Positions 35,748-44,899 are shown, counted from the stretch's first letter. The stretch is DNA of 64,000 nt from Photobacterium sanguinicancri (GCF_024346675.1 NZ_AP024851.1:806001-870000); one strand, 5' to 3'. Numbers and translations are program-made. The notes: generated from the letters alone by a model not told the origin.

Positions 35748-36137
35748 TAAGCGGGCTAACTCACTGAATTTATTAGCTACTAATGCTAACTCGCCTGTCT
35801 CGTGACACCAAAGGTAAACCGGCTCTAAAAACACACTATCCTCTTTCAGCAAGACTAATTGGTCACCACAACCATTACTTGCTATTGCAACTGCGTTCTC
35901 GGGAAAACAACTGAAACCCATGCATGATTCAGTCTCCGTGATTATGTTATTGCAGCTTCGAGAAAGACGCTTTCTATCTGTTTTATCGAGAATTGGGTAT
36001 TGCTCCCATCCTTCATCATCAACTTCCAGCTCACCACCATTACTTTGCATCATGGCAAGCCTGTAACTATCAGGAAGGGAACCAGTCAAAACTGACTCAG
36101 CTTCAACAATGAATTTTTCATCTAAATCAAACGGCAT
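35745..36137 (-). CDS. SMI1/KNR4 (SUKH) family cassette protein, 130 aa
   Basis: Clear SUKH-type protein: LPDSYRLAMMQSNGGE near the N-terminus (the helix-strand with Asn-Gly-Gly), then VAIASNGCGDQLVL (strand with Asn-Gly-x-Gly-Asp) and EPVYLWCHETGEL. Members act as immunity factors against nuclease or deaminase toxins, or bind partner proteins. No toxin gene is next to it. AAGGA precedes the ATG. Its stop codon is the TAA of the attC site 13 end. Confidence 0.8.
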   Translation of the reverse strand: MPFDLDEKFIVEAESVLTGSLPDSYRLAMMQSNGGELEVDDEGWEQYPILDKTDRKRLSRSCNNIITETESCMGFSCFPENAVAIASNGCGDQLVLLKEDSVFLEPVYLWCHETGELALVANKFSELARL

Positions 36138-36241
36138 AGGTATTCCTTTGGGGTATAGCGTCTAACATAAGCTGTAGCTTAATAAGCCCACACTGTTACA
36201 CTTAACTAATTGTACATTTACCAGTTTATTGAGGTCTTACA

Positions 36242-36487
36242 ATGGACTATGACATTGATAAAGCAGCAGAGTTGGCATTAGCCTTAATGTATCTGACACT
36301 TCACGACAAATCTGATTTTGATGGCTCCTGTCGAGCTTGGAAAGGAATCGATTTTGAAGTAATGAACCATTTACATGAGAAAGGATTAATCCTCGACCCT
36401 GCCAACAAGAACAAATCTGTCGTTGTCACTCCTGAAGGTGTTAAGAAGGCAGAAGACTTATTCAAAACTATGCTGAAAAACAGTTGA
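36242..36487 (+). CDS. DUF6429-like small protein, 81 aa
   Basis: The sequence (ALALMYLTLHDK, SCRAWKGIDFEVMNHLHEKGLI, NKSVVVTPEGVKKAE) matches the DUF6429 family as I remember it, with a winged-helix-like look; function unknown. It is on the plus strand, against cassette orientation, so it needs its own promoter. It shares the stretch between attC 13 and 14 with the SUKH gene, back to back. A short AACATAAG motif at 36164 between the two genes might be the remains of a lost attC. Confidence 0.65.
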   Translation: MDYDIDKAAELALALMYLTLHDKSDFDGSCRAWKGIDFEVMNHLHEKGLILDPANKNKSVVVTPEGVKKAEDLFKTMLKNS

Positions 36488-36502
36488 ATTTCTAGAGCTT
36501 AT

Positions 36503-36600
36503 AACGCCTGCAATAAGGTGTGCCCCACTGAACCAGCAAAGCGCACAGAACTCCATACCAAAACCGCCGAGTGTAACGCATCACCTTGATTGCTTTGTTA
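36503..36600. repeat. attC site 14
   Basis: Opens AACGCCTGCAATAAGGTG and closes CACCTTGATTGCTTTGTTA, 98 bp. Confidence 0.92.
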
Positions 36601-36609
36601 AATGCTCTA

Positions 36610-37227
36610 CTACACAAGTACATATTTTGTTTTTTTGCCTGCAAGTGAATCGTTAGCAATATCTACTAAACCCACCCAAGATGATTTTGTACAATTTTTT
36701 AGAAACTCTTTAGTTTGTAATTGAGGCCAAGAATAACAGGCTGCTGCAATGTAACATCTTGGCGTAATTACTTGACCTTCACACTGTTCATATTTTACGA
36801 CCCTATCAAGAACCATCTTGATATCTTGTTCGCACGGGATAAATCCTGAATATAAAATTGCTGAACACGCACCAGAGAGAAGAAGTTCATTAGAGGTATC
36901 GAGCAAACTGATTAGGAAGTTAACTCTATTGTTTGCGATGTCTGCCAACAAGCATATAGAAAAGCCTAGATCTCGATAAAGTACAGTAGCCTCAAAATCT
37001 TTTTTTACTAACTCTTTGAGGTAAGGTATAGAGCTTTTAGTTCCTGTAATACCGATAGCTCTAATGACAAGTGAAAGTACTCGCCATGATTTCGGCTTAG
37101 AAATCAAAAATTCCAACGCAGATAATAGAGCTTCCTCATAATTTTCAAGCCTTTCTTTAGTTATTTTAGAAACAGCCCTTTTAATTTGAGGAACAGATTT
37201 CGACCGTAGATCTTGCTCAATTTTCAT
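36610..37227 (-). CDS. HEAT-repeat-like cassette protein, 205 aa
   Basis: All-helical protein with repeated helix pairs and Leu/Ile spacing typical of HEAT/ARM repeats (SLVIRAIGITGTKSSIPYLKEL, then a similar unit with DLGFSICLLADIANNRVNFL). No catalytic motif is visible; such proteins are usually binding scaffolds. AGAGG precedes the ATG. The stop lies 10 bp from attC site 14. Function unknown. Confidence 0.65.
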   Translation of the reverse strand: MKIEQDLRSKSVPQIKRAVSKITKERLENYEEALLSALEFLISKPKSWRVLSLVIRAIGITGTKSSIPYLKELVKKDFEATVLYRDLGFSICLLADIANNRVNFLISLLDTSNELLLSGACSAILYSGFIPCEQDIKMVLDRVVKYEQCEGQVITPRCYIAAACYSWPQLQTKEFLKNCTKSSWVGLVDIANDSLAGKKTKYVLV

Positions 37228-37270
37228 AACCTCTGCCCCTAATTCTAGTTGGACTCTAAAAATAGCATTT

Positions 37271-37370
37271 AACGCCTTGGCATAAGGTGCGCCAACGCAT
37301 TACTTACAAAACCAAATACACTTCAAACCAAAACCGCCGAGTGTCAGGCGTCACATTAATGCCATTGTTA
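37271..37370. repeat. attC site 15 (R type)
   Basis: 100 bp; identical to site 29, including the unusual CAACGCATTACTTACAAAAC variant. Confidence 0.92.
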
Positions 37371-37976
37371 CCCGGCCGTTCGACTTGGCTAAAGCAGCTT
37401 GCCTGCCATGATGAAATGCAGTTAAAAAATGCGCTGAGTAAGCGTGACAAACACCTAATTCAAGGCAGAAAAATTCAAAAATATAACCACGGTAATTACT
37501 GCGCGTTTACCTAAAAAATAGCGGCAACGATGAAGTTAGCACTATGGGTTACCTAGAAAAGATGAACCAAAATCTTGCGCGAATATTGATTTAAAGGCAG
37601 CCCAAACTAAAGCCGCGAACAACACCAACAAAATTACATTGTCACTACAACCACCAAAATGTAACCACTTCCCTGCCAACGCACCGACCACAATATTGAA
37701 AGCGGCATTCCTCGATGATGGTGCGGCAATAGCTGAGAAATTTAAGAACAAGTGAGTACGCGGAGCATCAACCGCCACGACCGAACCATGGTTAAAACCA
37801 AATACAGAAGTTGGCGCGGTGACCAGCGAACATTCACGCAAGTCATTGAGACGTTTAAAAACAAGAAGCCGCTACTAGCGAGGAGCTATTCTTACTGCAT
37901 ACGAATACTTCTGGAATTGACCAACGCACAGCAACAGCGGAGTTAAGTACACAAAAAGAGCTCAACCAAGTCGGGT
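37371..37976. repeat. R-cassette body, copy 4 (identical to copy 10)
   Basis: With attC site 15 this makes a 706-bp cassette (37271-37976) that appears base-for-base the same as 48645-49350. It keeps the longest minus-strand frame of the family (99 codons, 37542-37841). Confidence 0.9.
37542..37841 (-). CDS. possible small membrane protein of the R-cassette, 99 aa
   Basis: A frame from TTG encodes two hydrophobic stretches (AAFNIVVGALAGKW and VILLVLFAALVWAAF). It is open in only 3 of 12 copies; other copies carry frameshifts before the second stretch. No ribosome site is evident. Listed with low confidence because substitutions between copies are largely non-synonymous. Confidence 0.3.
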   Translation of the reverse strand: MRECSLVTAPTSVFGFNHGSVVAVDAPRTHLFLNFSAIAAPSSRNAAFNIVVGALAGKWLHFGGCSDNVILLVLFAALVWAAFKSIFAQDFGSSFLGNP

Positions 37977-38076
37977 AACGCCTTGGCATAAGGTGCGCCA
38001 ACGCTGAACTTACTAAACCAAATACACTTCAAACCAAAACCGCCGAGTGTCAGGCGTCACATTAATGCCATTGTTA
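37977..38076. repeat. attC site 16 (R type)
   Basis: 100 bp between two R-cassette bodies. Confidence 0.92.
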
Positions 38077-38682
38077 CCCGGCCGTTCGACTTGAGTGAAG
38101 CAGCTTGCCTGCCATGATGAAATGCAATTAAAAACGGCGCTTATTAAGCACGACAAACACCCAACTCAAGGCAGACAAATTCAAAACTATAACCACGAAA
38201 ATTACTGCGCGTTTACCCACAAAATAGCGGCAACGATGATGTTAGCACTATGGTTTACCTAGAAAAGATGAACCAAAATCTTGCGCGAATATTGATTTAA
38301 AGGCAGCCCAAACTAAAGCCGCGAACAACACCAACAAAATTACATTGTCACTACAACCACCAAAATGTAACCATTTCCCTGCCAACGAACCGACCACAAT
38401 ATTGAAAGCGGCCATCCTCGAAAATGGTGCGGCAATTGATGAGAAATTTAAGAACTGGTAAGTACGCGGAGCATCAACCGCCACGGCCGAACCATGGTTA
38501 AAACCAAATACAGGAGTTGGCGCGGTTACCAGCGAACATTCACGCAAGTCGTTGAGACGTTTAAAAATAAGAAGCCGCTACAAACGACGAACGATTCTTA
38601 CTGCATACGAATTTATCTGGAATTGACTAACTCACAGCAACAGCGGAGTTAGGTACACAAAAAGAACTCAACCAAGTCGGGT
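38077..38682. repeat. R-cassette body, copy 5
   Basis: Closest to copy 4 in the middle part (shared TTACATTGTCACTACAACC) but different near the ends, suggesting recombination between copies. Keeps the 99-codon frame. Confidence 0.85.
38248..38547 (-). CDS. possible small membrane protein of the R-cassette, 99 aa
   Basis: Same frame as in copy 4, with about 11 amino-acid differences (for example APSSRN to APFSRM). TTG start, no evident ribosome site. Confidence 0.3.
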   Translation of the reverse strand: MRECSLVTAPTPVFGFNHGSAVAVDAPRTYQFLNFSSIAAPFSRMAAFNIVVGSLAGKWLHFGGCSDNVILLVLFAALVWAAFKSIFAQDFGSSFLGKP

Positions 38683-38800
38683 AACGCTCGCCATAATACG
38701 CCACAACTTATTACGAACATGTTGATAGACCACCGAAAACACCACAGCCAATTCATACCCAAAATGGCGGGCGTTGGTGGTCGTATTAATGGCTTTGTTA
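38683..38800. repeat. attC site 17
   Basis: Opens AACGCTCGCCATAATACGCC and closes GGTCGTATTAATGGCTTTGTTA, 118 bp. Confidence 0.92.
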
Positions 38801-39157
38801 GGCGCTTTCTGGATCTATAAGGTTATTTTCCCAGCCGTCATCGCTATTATTAAAATACCAGCCAGATTCTTCACTTTGCGCGTAGGATTCCATATCATCG
38901 TAAAGCTCTTGATATAGCAACTTTTGCTCGCTATCAACTTTATGCCTATCATACTCAATCACAGAATCTACAGACTCAAACTTTGGTGCTAATGACTCAG
39001 GTGTCAAGTCAGAATCAGGGCCATCCAACTCATAAGGTAACTCAATGTAGAACCGGCTATCGACTCTTTGTATTTTGAGAGTTTCACCAAACTCTTGAGC
39101 TTTACTTGCAGCAAAGGCAGCAGCTGATTTGAAAGAGTTGAAGTATTCGATAGACAC
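38798..39157 (-). CDS. acidic cassette protein, 119 aa, unknown
   Basis: Small acidic soluble protein with a helical N-terminus (FKSAAAFAASKAQEFGETLKI), a short beta region (FYIELPYEL) and a very acidic, aromatic C-terminus (SGWYFNNSDDGWENN). Family not recognised. The start is GTG, with AGG seven bases upstream. The stop codon TAA is supplied by the end of attC site 17. An acidic profile is common among immunity proteins and antitoxins, but there is no partner gene. Confidence 0.6.
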   Translation of the reverse strand: MSIEYFNSFKSAAAFAASKAQEFGETLKIQRVDSRFYIELPYELDGPDSDLTPESLAPKFESVDSVIEYDRHKVDSEQKLLYQELYDDMESYAQSEESGWYFNNSDDGWENNLIDPESA

Positions 39158-39504
39158 TTTGATACCTATTTAGTTTGACTGCGGGCTGGTATAAAAAATC
39201 TCTTCATTTTTACTGAAATTTACAAACTTCAAATTTCCAGAAGTATAAACTCACCAGACGTAATCACCGTTTGGCGACCGTCCCAAGCAGGATAGTTGTG
39301 GAAGCTATGCATGTGCTCACAATGACTACGTAAATTGCCAATAAATCACATTCTCGCCAGCTCATCAGCGAATAGGGGGCAAAGATTCTTTTGGGCTTTT
39401 ATTAATGTTCATGGGTATAGACACAAGCAAAACCTGATCCTGGACAGGTTAACAGAACAGCGTTCCAAAAGAAACCACCAAAAGTCACAAAACGCCTAAC
39501 GCCT
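39158..39504. other. non-coding stretch in the cassette upstream of the 119-aa gene
   Basis: About 345 bp between the 119-aa gene start and attC site 18 with no frame I can support on either strand. It ends in three tandem AACGCCT units (39491-39511), the last of which is the attC core. It may hold a promoter, a decayed cassette or a small RNA. Confidence 0.5.
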
Positions 39505-39602
39505 AACGCCTGCAATAAGGTGTGCCCCACCGAGCTAGCAAAGCACATTAAACTCCATACCAAAACCGCCGAGTGTAAAGCATCACCTTGATTGCTTTGT
39601 TA
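39505..39602. repeat. attC site 18
   Basis: Opens AACGCCTGCAATAAGGTG and closes CACCTTGATTGCTTTGTTA, 98 bp; preceded by two extra AACGCCT copies. Confidence 0.92.
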
Positions 39603-39621
39603 TAAGCCGACAGCTACATTG

Positions 39622-40431
39622 TTAGCTGAGAATTTCTTTACGATAAACGAGTACAGTTAATACTATGAAGATAAGGAAGCTAACTACGTCCCTGATATCT
39701 GTCATATTCTTCACTTCACTGTTATAGCTTTTAGCACAGCGAGTATAGACCGCATGAAGATCATCGAAACGAACTAGGAACTGGTTAATTTCTTGCAACG
39801 CTTCAGTATTGTCTTTTCTTACGGCTAAGTATGGGTCTTGCATTAGATCTCGAATAATCTCTAATCGTTCAACCATTCCATCGACGTTGTGCTCACCATT
39901 TTCATTCTTTTCCGGCTTAACACTATATATTCGCTGATGTATACGCATAATAGCATCTGGTCTTTGGCTTAACCTTTCAATTAGTGAAGGATATTCTTGG
40001 ACTAACTTATTATATATATCTTTTGAATTATCAATGAATAAACACTGATCTGAATTAGTATATTCAAGAGATGCAACGATATTATCAGTCATCTTCTCGA
40101 TCGACATTAGAACAGGCTTGGAAGATATAAGGTTATACAATTCTAACATTTGGCTATGGTATTCACGCAAAGTGGCCATATATTCATCATTAACGGTTTT
40201 TTGACCAGTTTCTATACTCAGCTCCGATATCAAATCTTTATCATGAATATATAAATTCATATTTCGCAAATTAGAATCTAAATCACTTTTAGGCTGATAA
40301 AATTCAATATCCTTGTCCATCATAGGCTTAGGAATATCAAAGATCACTTTATCTACCATGAATTGTGCTATGCAAAGTGCAGCAATCCAACTAAAAAGCT
40401 TAATTCGTAGTTTTTTCTTACTTTGTTCCAT
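39622..40431 (-). CDS. cassette membrane protein with two terminal helices, 269 aa
   Basis: One hydrophobic helix lies at the N-terminus (LFSWIAALCIAQFMVDKVIF, about 12-31) and one at the C-terminus (VVSFLIFIVLTVLVYR, about 248-264), with a helical, coiled-coil-like domain of about 210 residues between. This layout suggests a protein whose central domain lies outside the cytoplasm. Family not recognised; no ribosome site is obvious. Confidence 0.65.
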   Translation of the reverse strand: MEQSKKKLRIKLFSWIAALCIAQFMVDKVIFDIPKPMMDKDIEFYQPKSDLDSNLRNMNLYIHDKDLISELSIETGQKTVNDEYMATLREYHSQMLELYNLISSKPVLMSIEKMTDNIVASLEYTNSDQCLFIDNSKDIYNKLVQEYPSLIERLSQRPDAIMRIHQRIYSVKPEKNENGEHNVDGMVERLEIIRDLMQDPYLAVRKDNTEALQEINQFLVRFDDLHAVYTRCAKSYNSEVKNMTDIRDVVSFLIFIVLTVLVYRKEILS

Positions 40432-40514
40432 AATAATTACAGTTATCTAATAATTTCTTCCTATTCAATCACATAGAAACTGTATATGCAAACAGTACCA
40501 AACATAAGGCTTAT

Positions 40515-40614
40515 AACGCCTTGGCATAAGGTGCGCCAACGCTGAACTTACTAAACCAAATACACTTCATACCAAAACCGCCGAGTGTCAGGCGTCACAT
40601 TAATGCCTTTGTTA
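40515..40614. repeat. attC site 19 (R type)
   Basis: 100 bp, R-type arms. Confidence 0.92.
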
Positions 40615-41219
40615 CCCGGCCGTTCGACTTGGTTAAAGCAGCTTGTCTGCCATGATGAAATGCAATTGAAAACTGCGCTGATTCAGCGCGACAAACACCC
40701 AACCCAAGGCAGACAAATTCAAAACTATAACCTCGGAAATTACTGCGCGCTTACCCACAAAATAGCGGCGACGATCAAGTTAGCACTATGGTTTACCTAG
40801 AAAAGATGAACCAGAAACGCTCGCCAATATTGATTAAAAGACAGCCCAAGCTAAAGCCGCGAACATCGCCCACAAAATTACTGTTTACGGTAATCACCAA
40901 AATGTAACCACTTCCCTGCCAGCGCACCGACAACAATATTGAAAGCGGCTATCCTCGATGACGGCGCGGCAATAGCTAAGAAATTTAAGAACTGGTAAGT
41001 ACACGGAGTATCAACCGCCACGGCCGAACCATGGTTAAAACCCAATAAAGAAGTTGGCGCGGTTACCAGCGAACATTCACGCAAGTCGTTGACACATTTA
41101 AAAATAAGAAGCCGCTATGAACAACGAACGATTCTTACTGCATACGGATTTCACTGGAATTGACCAACGCACAGCGACTGCGGAGTTAAGTACACAAAAA
41201 GAATTCAACCTAGTCGGGT
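40615..41219. repeat. R-cassette body, copy 6
   Basis: Contains the hairpin variant GCGCTGATTCAGCGC (40675-40689). Minus-strand frame from 41084 stops after 68 codons (GDYRKQ). Confidence 0.85.
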
Positions 41220-41337
41220 AACGCCTGCATAACACGTTTGCTACTATGCAGATTAAGCTCAAATTTACCACTTAACACAGTAAACACAAAGAAACCTAGA
41301 ATGCCGAATGTAGCAAATCGTGTTGATGCGATTGTTA
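41220..41337. repeat. attC site 20
   Basis: Opens AACGCCTGCATAACACGTTT and closes AAATCGTGTTGATGCGATTGTTA, 118 bp; subtype of sites 28 and 32. Confidence 0.92.
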
Positions 41338-41343
41338 TGTAAT

Positions 41344-41883
41344 TTACGCAGTAGGTTCAATAGTACAATGCTGAAAAGCCTCAGCAGAATCAGAGATTTG
41401 ATACCATAGCTCAATACTTGCAAGATTGTTTACTTCTTTACTAATTTCGCTGATCCACTTAGTCATACCTTCTGGTTCAAAACCATAGCCGTATATCAAA
41501 TATATTGCTCTTTCATAACCAACAATATTTTTAAAATCCGATAGGGATTGAAGGTCTTTTTTAACACCACCCCTCTGGGCTTTTTGAGTTTTCACTTCAA
41601 TAATTGCATGATTCCCTCTCATGTTACCAGGCTGATGAACTAAGAAATCTGGTTTAATATGATCGGCTTTCAACCTTTCAAGTTTAGGATGTGCGGATTT
41701 ATCAACTTCTCCATTCAGATAATACGAAGTGTTTGTTGGCCATAACTTTCTCATCTGATGGTAGAGTTCATAACAATATACACGTTCTCGATATACTGGA
41801 TCTCCTCCATCTAGCTCTAAATGAAAATATGAGCTCTCAATCTGATTAGTTGCTTGTTTTAATATTGTTGTTAATTCTTTCAT
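41344..41883 (-). CDS. PD-(D/E)XK nuclease-like cassette protein, 179 aa
   Basis: The core carries KPDFLVHQPG, then HAIIEVKTQKAQ, which matches the PD-(D/E)XK signature (Asp in PD, Glu and Lys in EVK, about residues 78-100), preceded by YCYELYHQMRKLWP and followed by a helical region with DLQSLSDFK. This is the restriction-endonuclease fold; members cut or bind DNA. There is no methylase or helicase partner, so a stand-alone role such as defence or repair is only a guess. GGAAG precedes the ATG at good spacing. Confidence 0.7.
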   Translation of the reverse strand: MKELTTILKQATNQIESSYFHLELDGGDPVYRERVYCYELYHQMRKLWPTNTSYYLNGEVDKSAHPKLERLKADHIKPDFLVHQPGNMRGNHAIIEVKTQKAQRGGVKKDLQSLSDFKNIVGYERAIYLIYGYGFEPEGMTKWISEISKEVNNLASIELWYQISDSAEAFQHCTIEPTA

Positions 41884-41901
41884 TCCTGCTTCCTATTACA
41901 T

Positions 41902-42001
41902 AACGCCTTGGCATAAGGTGCGCCAACGCTGAACTTACTAAACCAAATATACTTCAAACCAAAACCGCCGAGTGTTAAGCGTCACATTAATGCCTTTGTT
42001 A
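41902..42001. repeat. attC site 21 (R type)
   Basis: 100 bp, R-type arms. Confidence 0.92.
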
Positions 42002-42605
42002 CCCGGCCGTTCGATTTGGCTAAAGCAGCTTGCCTGCCATGATGAAATGCAATTAAAAACTCCGCTGATTCAGCGCGACAAACACCCCACTCAAGGCTGA
42101 CAAATTCAAAACTATAACCACGAAAATTACTGCGCATTTACCTACAAAATAGCGGCTACGATGAAGTTAGCACTATGGTTTACCTAGAAAGATGAACCAG
42201 AAACGCTCGCCAATATTGATAAAAAGGCAGCCCAAACCAAAGCCGCGAACAACACCCACAATTTGACTGCTTGCGGCAACCACAAAAATGTAACCACTTC
42301 CCTACCAACGAACCGACCACAATATTGAAAGCGGCTATCCTCGATAATGATGCGGCTATAGCTGAGAAATTTAAGAACAAGTGAGTACGCGGAGTATCAA
42401 CCGCCACGGCCGAACCATTGTTAAAACCAAATAGATAAGTTGGCGCGGTTATCAGCGAACGTTCACGCAAATCGTTGAGACGTTTAAAAACAAGAAGCCG
42501 CTACAAACGACGAACGATTCTAGCTGCATACGGATTTGTCTGGAATTGACCAACTAGCAGCGACAGCGGAGTAAAGTAAGCAAAAAGAACTGAACCAAGT
42601 CGGGT
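42002..42605. repeat. R-cassette body, copy 7
   Basis: Carries CGCTGATTCAGCG and a minus-strand frame of 96 codons (42180-42470) that ends in an unrelated reading frame (SRLWFGLPFYQYW), showing a frameshift against copy 4. Confidence 0.85.
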
Positions 42606-42704
42606 AACGCCAGCCATAAGGTGCGCCACGATGAACTCACCAAGCCAGCTAAACCTCAAACCAAAACTGCCGAGTGTAAAGCGTCACCCTTGATGGCCTT
42701 GTTA
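42606..42704. repeat. attC site 22
   Basis: Opens AACGCCAGCCATAAGGTG and closes TGATGGCCTTGTTA, 99 bp. Confidence 0.92.
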
Positions 42705-42722
42705 CATTTGTTCGGTCAGCTT

Positions 42723-43838
42723 TCAATCGAACATTTTATCCTTTAACTCCTCACAAGTACCGTCTAAACCTGGAAATATAGAGCCCGCAGTTAATCCCAT
42801 TAGCCTTAGTTCACGAGTGACGAGTTTTCTTTCGGTCCACGGAATATCAATTGCGCGTAAAAATGTTTTACCTGAGTTGTTTTCTTGAAGCTGAATATAG
42901 CTTTCTATATCTGCAACATTAGTTACAGTTGTAGATGCTTGCTGTGGAACCATTCTATTGTTTTCAATAGCTAACAGGTCGATTACTGAAAGGTGCAGTT
43001 GACCCGTCAGCATATTTTGATTTTGTATAAATGAAGAACGCCATGCATTTGCATCAAATATGTAAATTCGAGCATTGTTATTGCCATTTACCGCAACTTG
43101 ATGTTCTGAGATCCCCCTAAATGCGAAGAAAGCAGCTACATAAGGTGAGTAAGTCCAATCTAACAATGGCGTAGGATACCCGTGATGTTGCGCCAAATTT
43201 AGGAAAGCTCCATTCTCTTGCGCACTACCTAAATCAAATACATGGTAAGTTTGGGCACTTAGTGCTCTATGTAACTGAGGGATATCATTTTGTTGATACC
43301 TTGTCAGATCATAGCGCTCCCTCCGGTGGAAACCCGTTTGAAGTTTCCAAGGCTCATTCTGACCACGAAATAGAAACTCTTGGTCTGTATCTAAAATAAA
43401 TTTCTTAAATTCTTCCCATGTCATTGGAGTTGACTCAAGAGAAGATGGCTGTTGAGTCATTGAGCATAAGAGTTCACCTAAAACTTCAGTATTGATATCA
43501 GTTTTAGCTGAAACTTTTAATAGCTGCTCACAGTGTTCAAATCTAACTTCTATCGTTCTAGGAAATGTCGAGTTGGGATAAAAGCTCTTTACTTGATCCC
43601 ATGAGGTTTCAGTGAAACTTCCAGGTTGCAAAGGGTTAATCCAACTGCTTTTAAATGAAACAATATCATCAACAATATCTTTTTTATTGAATTCAAAGTG
43701 TACAACCACAGAAGGCATCATTGGGTCACTTTCTATAAAGTAAACAACCCCTGAAAAGGTATTCTTCTTTTCATCAACATTCAATGTTACGGAACCAGTA
43801 TTAGTTCCTTGAAATTTCCCTAACCACTGACCTATCAT
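42723..43838 (-). CDS. FRG-domain cassette protein, 371 aa
   Basis: The C-terminal part (about 150-300) is a FRG domain: TWEEFKKFILDTDQEFLFRG with the signature Phe-Arg-Gly, then AFLNLAQHHGYPTPLLDWT and SPYVAAFFAF. FRG domains are frequent in defence-related and phage-linked genes, with unknown biochemistry. The N-terminal 140 residues are a beta-rich domain (GKFQGTNTGSVTLNVDEK) that I do not recognise and may sense a ligand. ATG at 43838 with AAGGA upstream was preferred to 43877. The gene fills one cassette. Confidence 0.75.
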   Translation of the reverse strand: MIGQWLGKFQGTNTGSVTLNVDEKKNTFSGVVYFIESDPMMPSVVVHFEFNKKDIVDDIVSFKSSWINPLQPGSFTETSWDQVKSFYPNSTFPRTIEVRFEHCEQLLKVSAKTDINTEVLGELLCSMTQQPSSLESTPMTWEEFKKFILDTDQEFLFRGQNEPWKLQTGFHRRERYDLTRYQQNDIPQLHRALSAQTYHVFDLGSAQENGAFLNLAQHHGYPTPLLDWTYSPYVAAFFAFRGISEHQVAVNGNNNARIYIFDANAWRSSFIQNQNMLTGQLHLSVIDLLAIENNRMVPQQASTTVTNVADIESYIQLQENNSGKTFLRAIDIPWTERKLVTRELRLMGLTAGSIFPGLDGTCEELKDKMFD

Positions 43839-43855
43839 GTTTATCCTTAAAATGT

Positions 43856-43974
43856 AACGCTCGCCATAATACGCCACAACGTATTACGATGATGTTGATA
43901 CAACCACCGAAAACACAAAAGCTAATTCACACCTAAAATGCCGAGCGTTGGTGGTCGTATTGATGGCTTTGTTA
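43856..43974. repeat. attC site 23
   Basis: Opens AACGCTCGCCATAATACGCC and closes GGTCGTATTGATGGCTTTGTTA, 119 bp. Confidence 0.92.
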
Positions 43975-44760
43975 GGCATTTTTTCGTGCATCCTTTATGA
44001 AGATATGCACTGCCCCTGAGTCAGTTTCCTTGCGATGAATTTCAAACAACTCAGTTGCCTCAACTAACTGACTTAACGTTGTAAAGCCGTAGTTTTTTGA
44101 ACTGAAATCAGGATATTGGCGTTTTATCAAACTGCCACAGTGTCCTAAGAAAGACCAGCCATTTTCATCTTGGTATTCACTAGCAGCACCTCGAAGAATA
44201 TTCAAAAGCTTAGTATCTTGACGTAATTTTCTACGAATAGTCTTTGCTTCTTGCGTTGGTTTTTCCGTTAAATTATTAGTAGTCGATTGTTCTTCTTTCG
44301 GCGCGTACCTTTCTCTAAGCACTTCGGTATACATGAAGTCATCACACGCGTTACGAAATGCAACAGGTGTCATTTTCTTGCCAACACCAAAAACATAGAT
44401 TTCTGACTCTTTTAGTCTTGAGGCTAGTTTTGTAAAGTCACTGTCACTGCTAACTAAGGCAAATGCATCGTATTTATTTGAATATAGAAGATCCATTGCA
44501 TCAATGATCATTGCTGCATCAGAAGAGTTTTTACCTTGAGTATAAGAAAATTGTTGAACAGGATTTATAGCCAATTCATTCAAAGGTTGCTTCCAGTTTT
44601 TTAAACAATCTGAACTCCAGTCCCCATAAGCCTTTTTGACTAATATATGCCCATGTTTTGATAACTCTTTCAATACAGCATCTAATACAGAATATTGAGC
44701 GTTTTCCGCATCTATTAAGACTGCAATTTTCTTCTCTGAATTTATATCTATCAATTTCAT
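43972..44760 (-). CDS. NYN-domain ribonuclease-like protein with OST-HTH/LOTUS domain, 262 aa
   Basis: The N-terminal NYN (PIN-like) nuclease domain (about 10-150) shows IAVLIDAENAQYS, GKNSSDAAMIIDAMDLL and FALVSSDSDFTKLA, giving the conserved acidic residues of the active site. The C-terminal 75 residues (LLNILRGAASEYQDENGWSFLGHCG and onward) look like an OST-HTH/LOTUS RNA-binding domain. This NYN-LOTUS layout is known in bacterial and eukaryotic RNA-regulating proteins. It is likely a cytoplasmic RNase. The stop codon TAA comes from attC site 23. Confidence 0.82.
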   Translation of the reverse strand: MKLIDINSEKKIAVLIDAENAQYSVLDAVLKELSKHGHILVKKAYGDWSSDCLKNWKQPLNELAINPVQQFSYTQGKNSSDAAMIIDAMDLLYSNKYDAFALVSSDSDFTKLASRLKESEIYVFGVGKKMTPVAFRNACDDFMYTEVLRERYAPKEEQSTTNNLTEKPTQEAKTIRRKLRQDTKLLNILRGAASEYQDENGWSFLGHCGSLIKRQYPDFSSKNYGFTTLSQLVEATELFEIHRKETDSGAVHIFIKDARKNA

Positions 44761-44799
44761 TTCCTTTGAATTTTTTTCGTTACTCTAACCCTGATGCCT

Positions 44800-44899
44800 A
44801 ACGCCTTGGCATAAGGTGCGCCAACGCTGAACTTACTAAACCAAATACACTTCAGACCAAAACCGCCGAGTGTCAGGCGTCACATTAATGCCTTTGTTA
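44800..44899. repeat. attC site 24 (R type)
   Basis: 100 bp, R-type arms. Confidence 0.92.
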
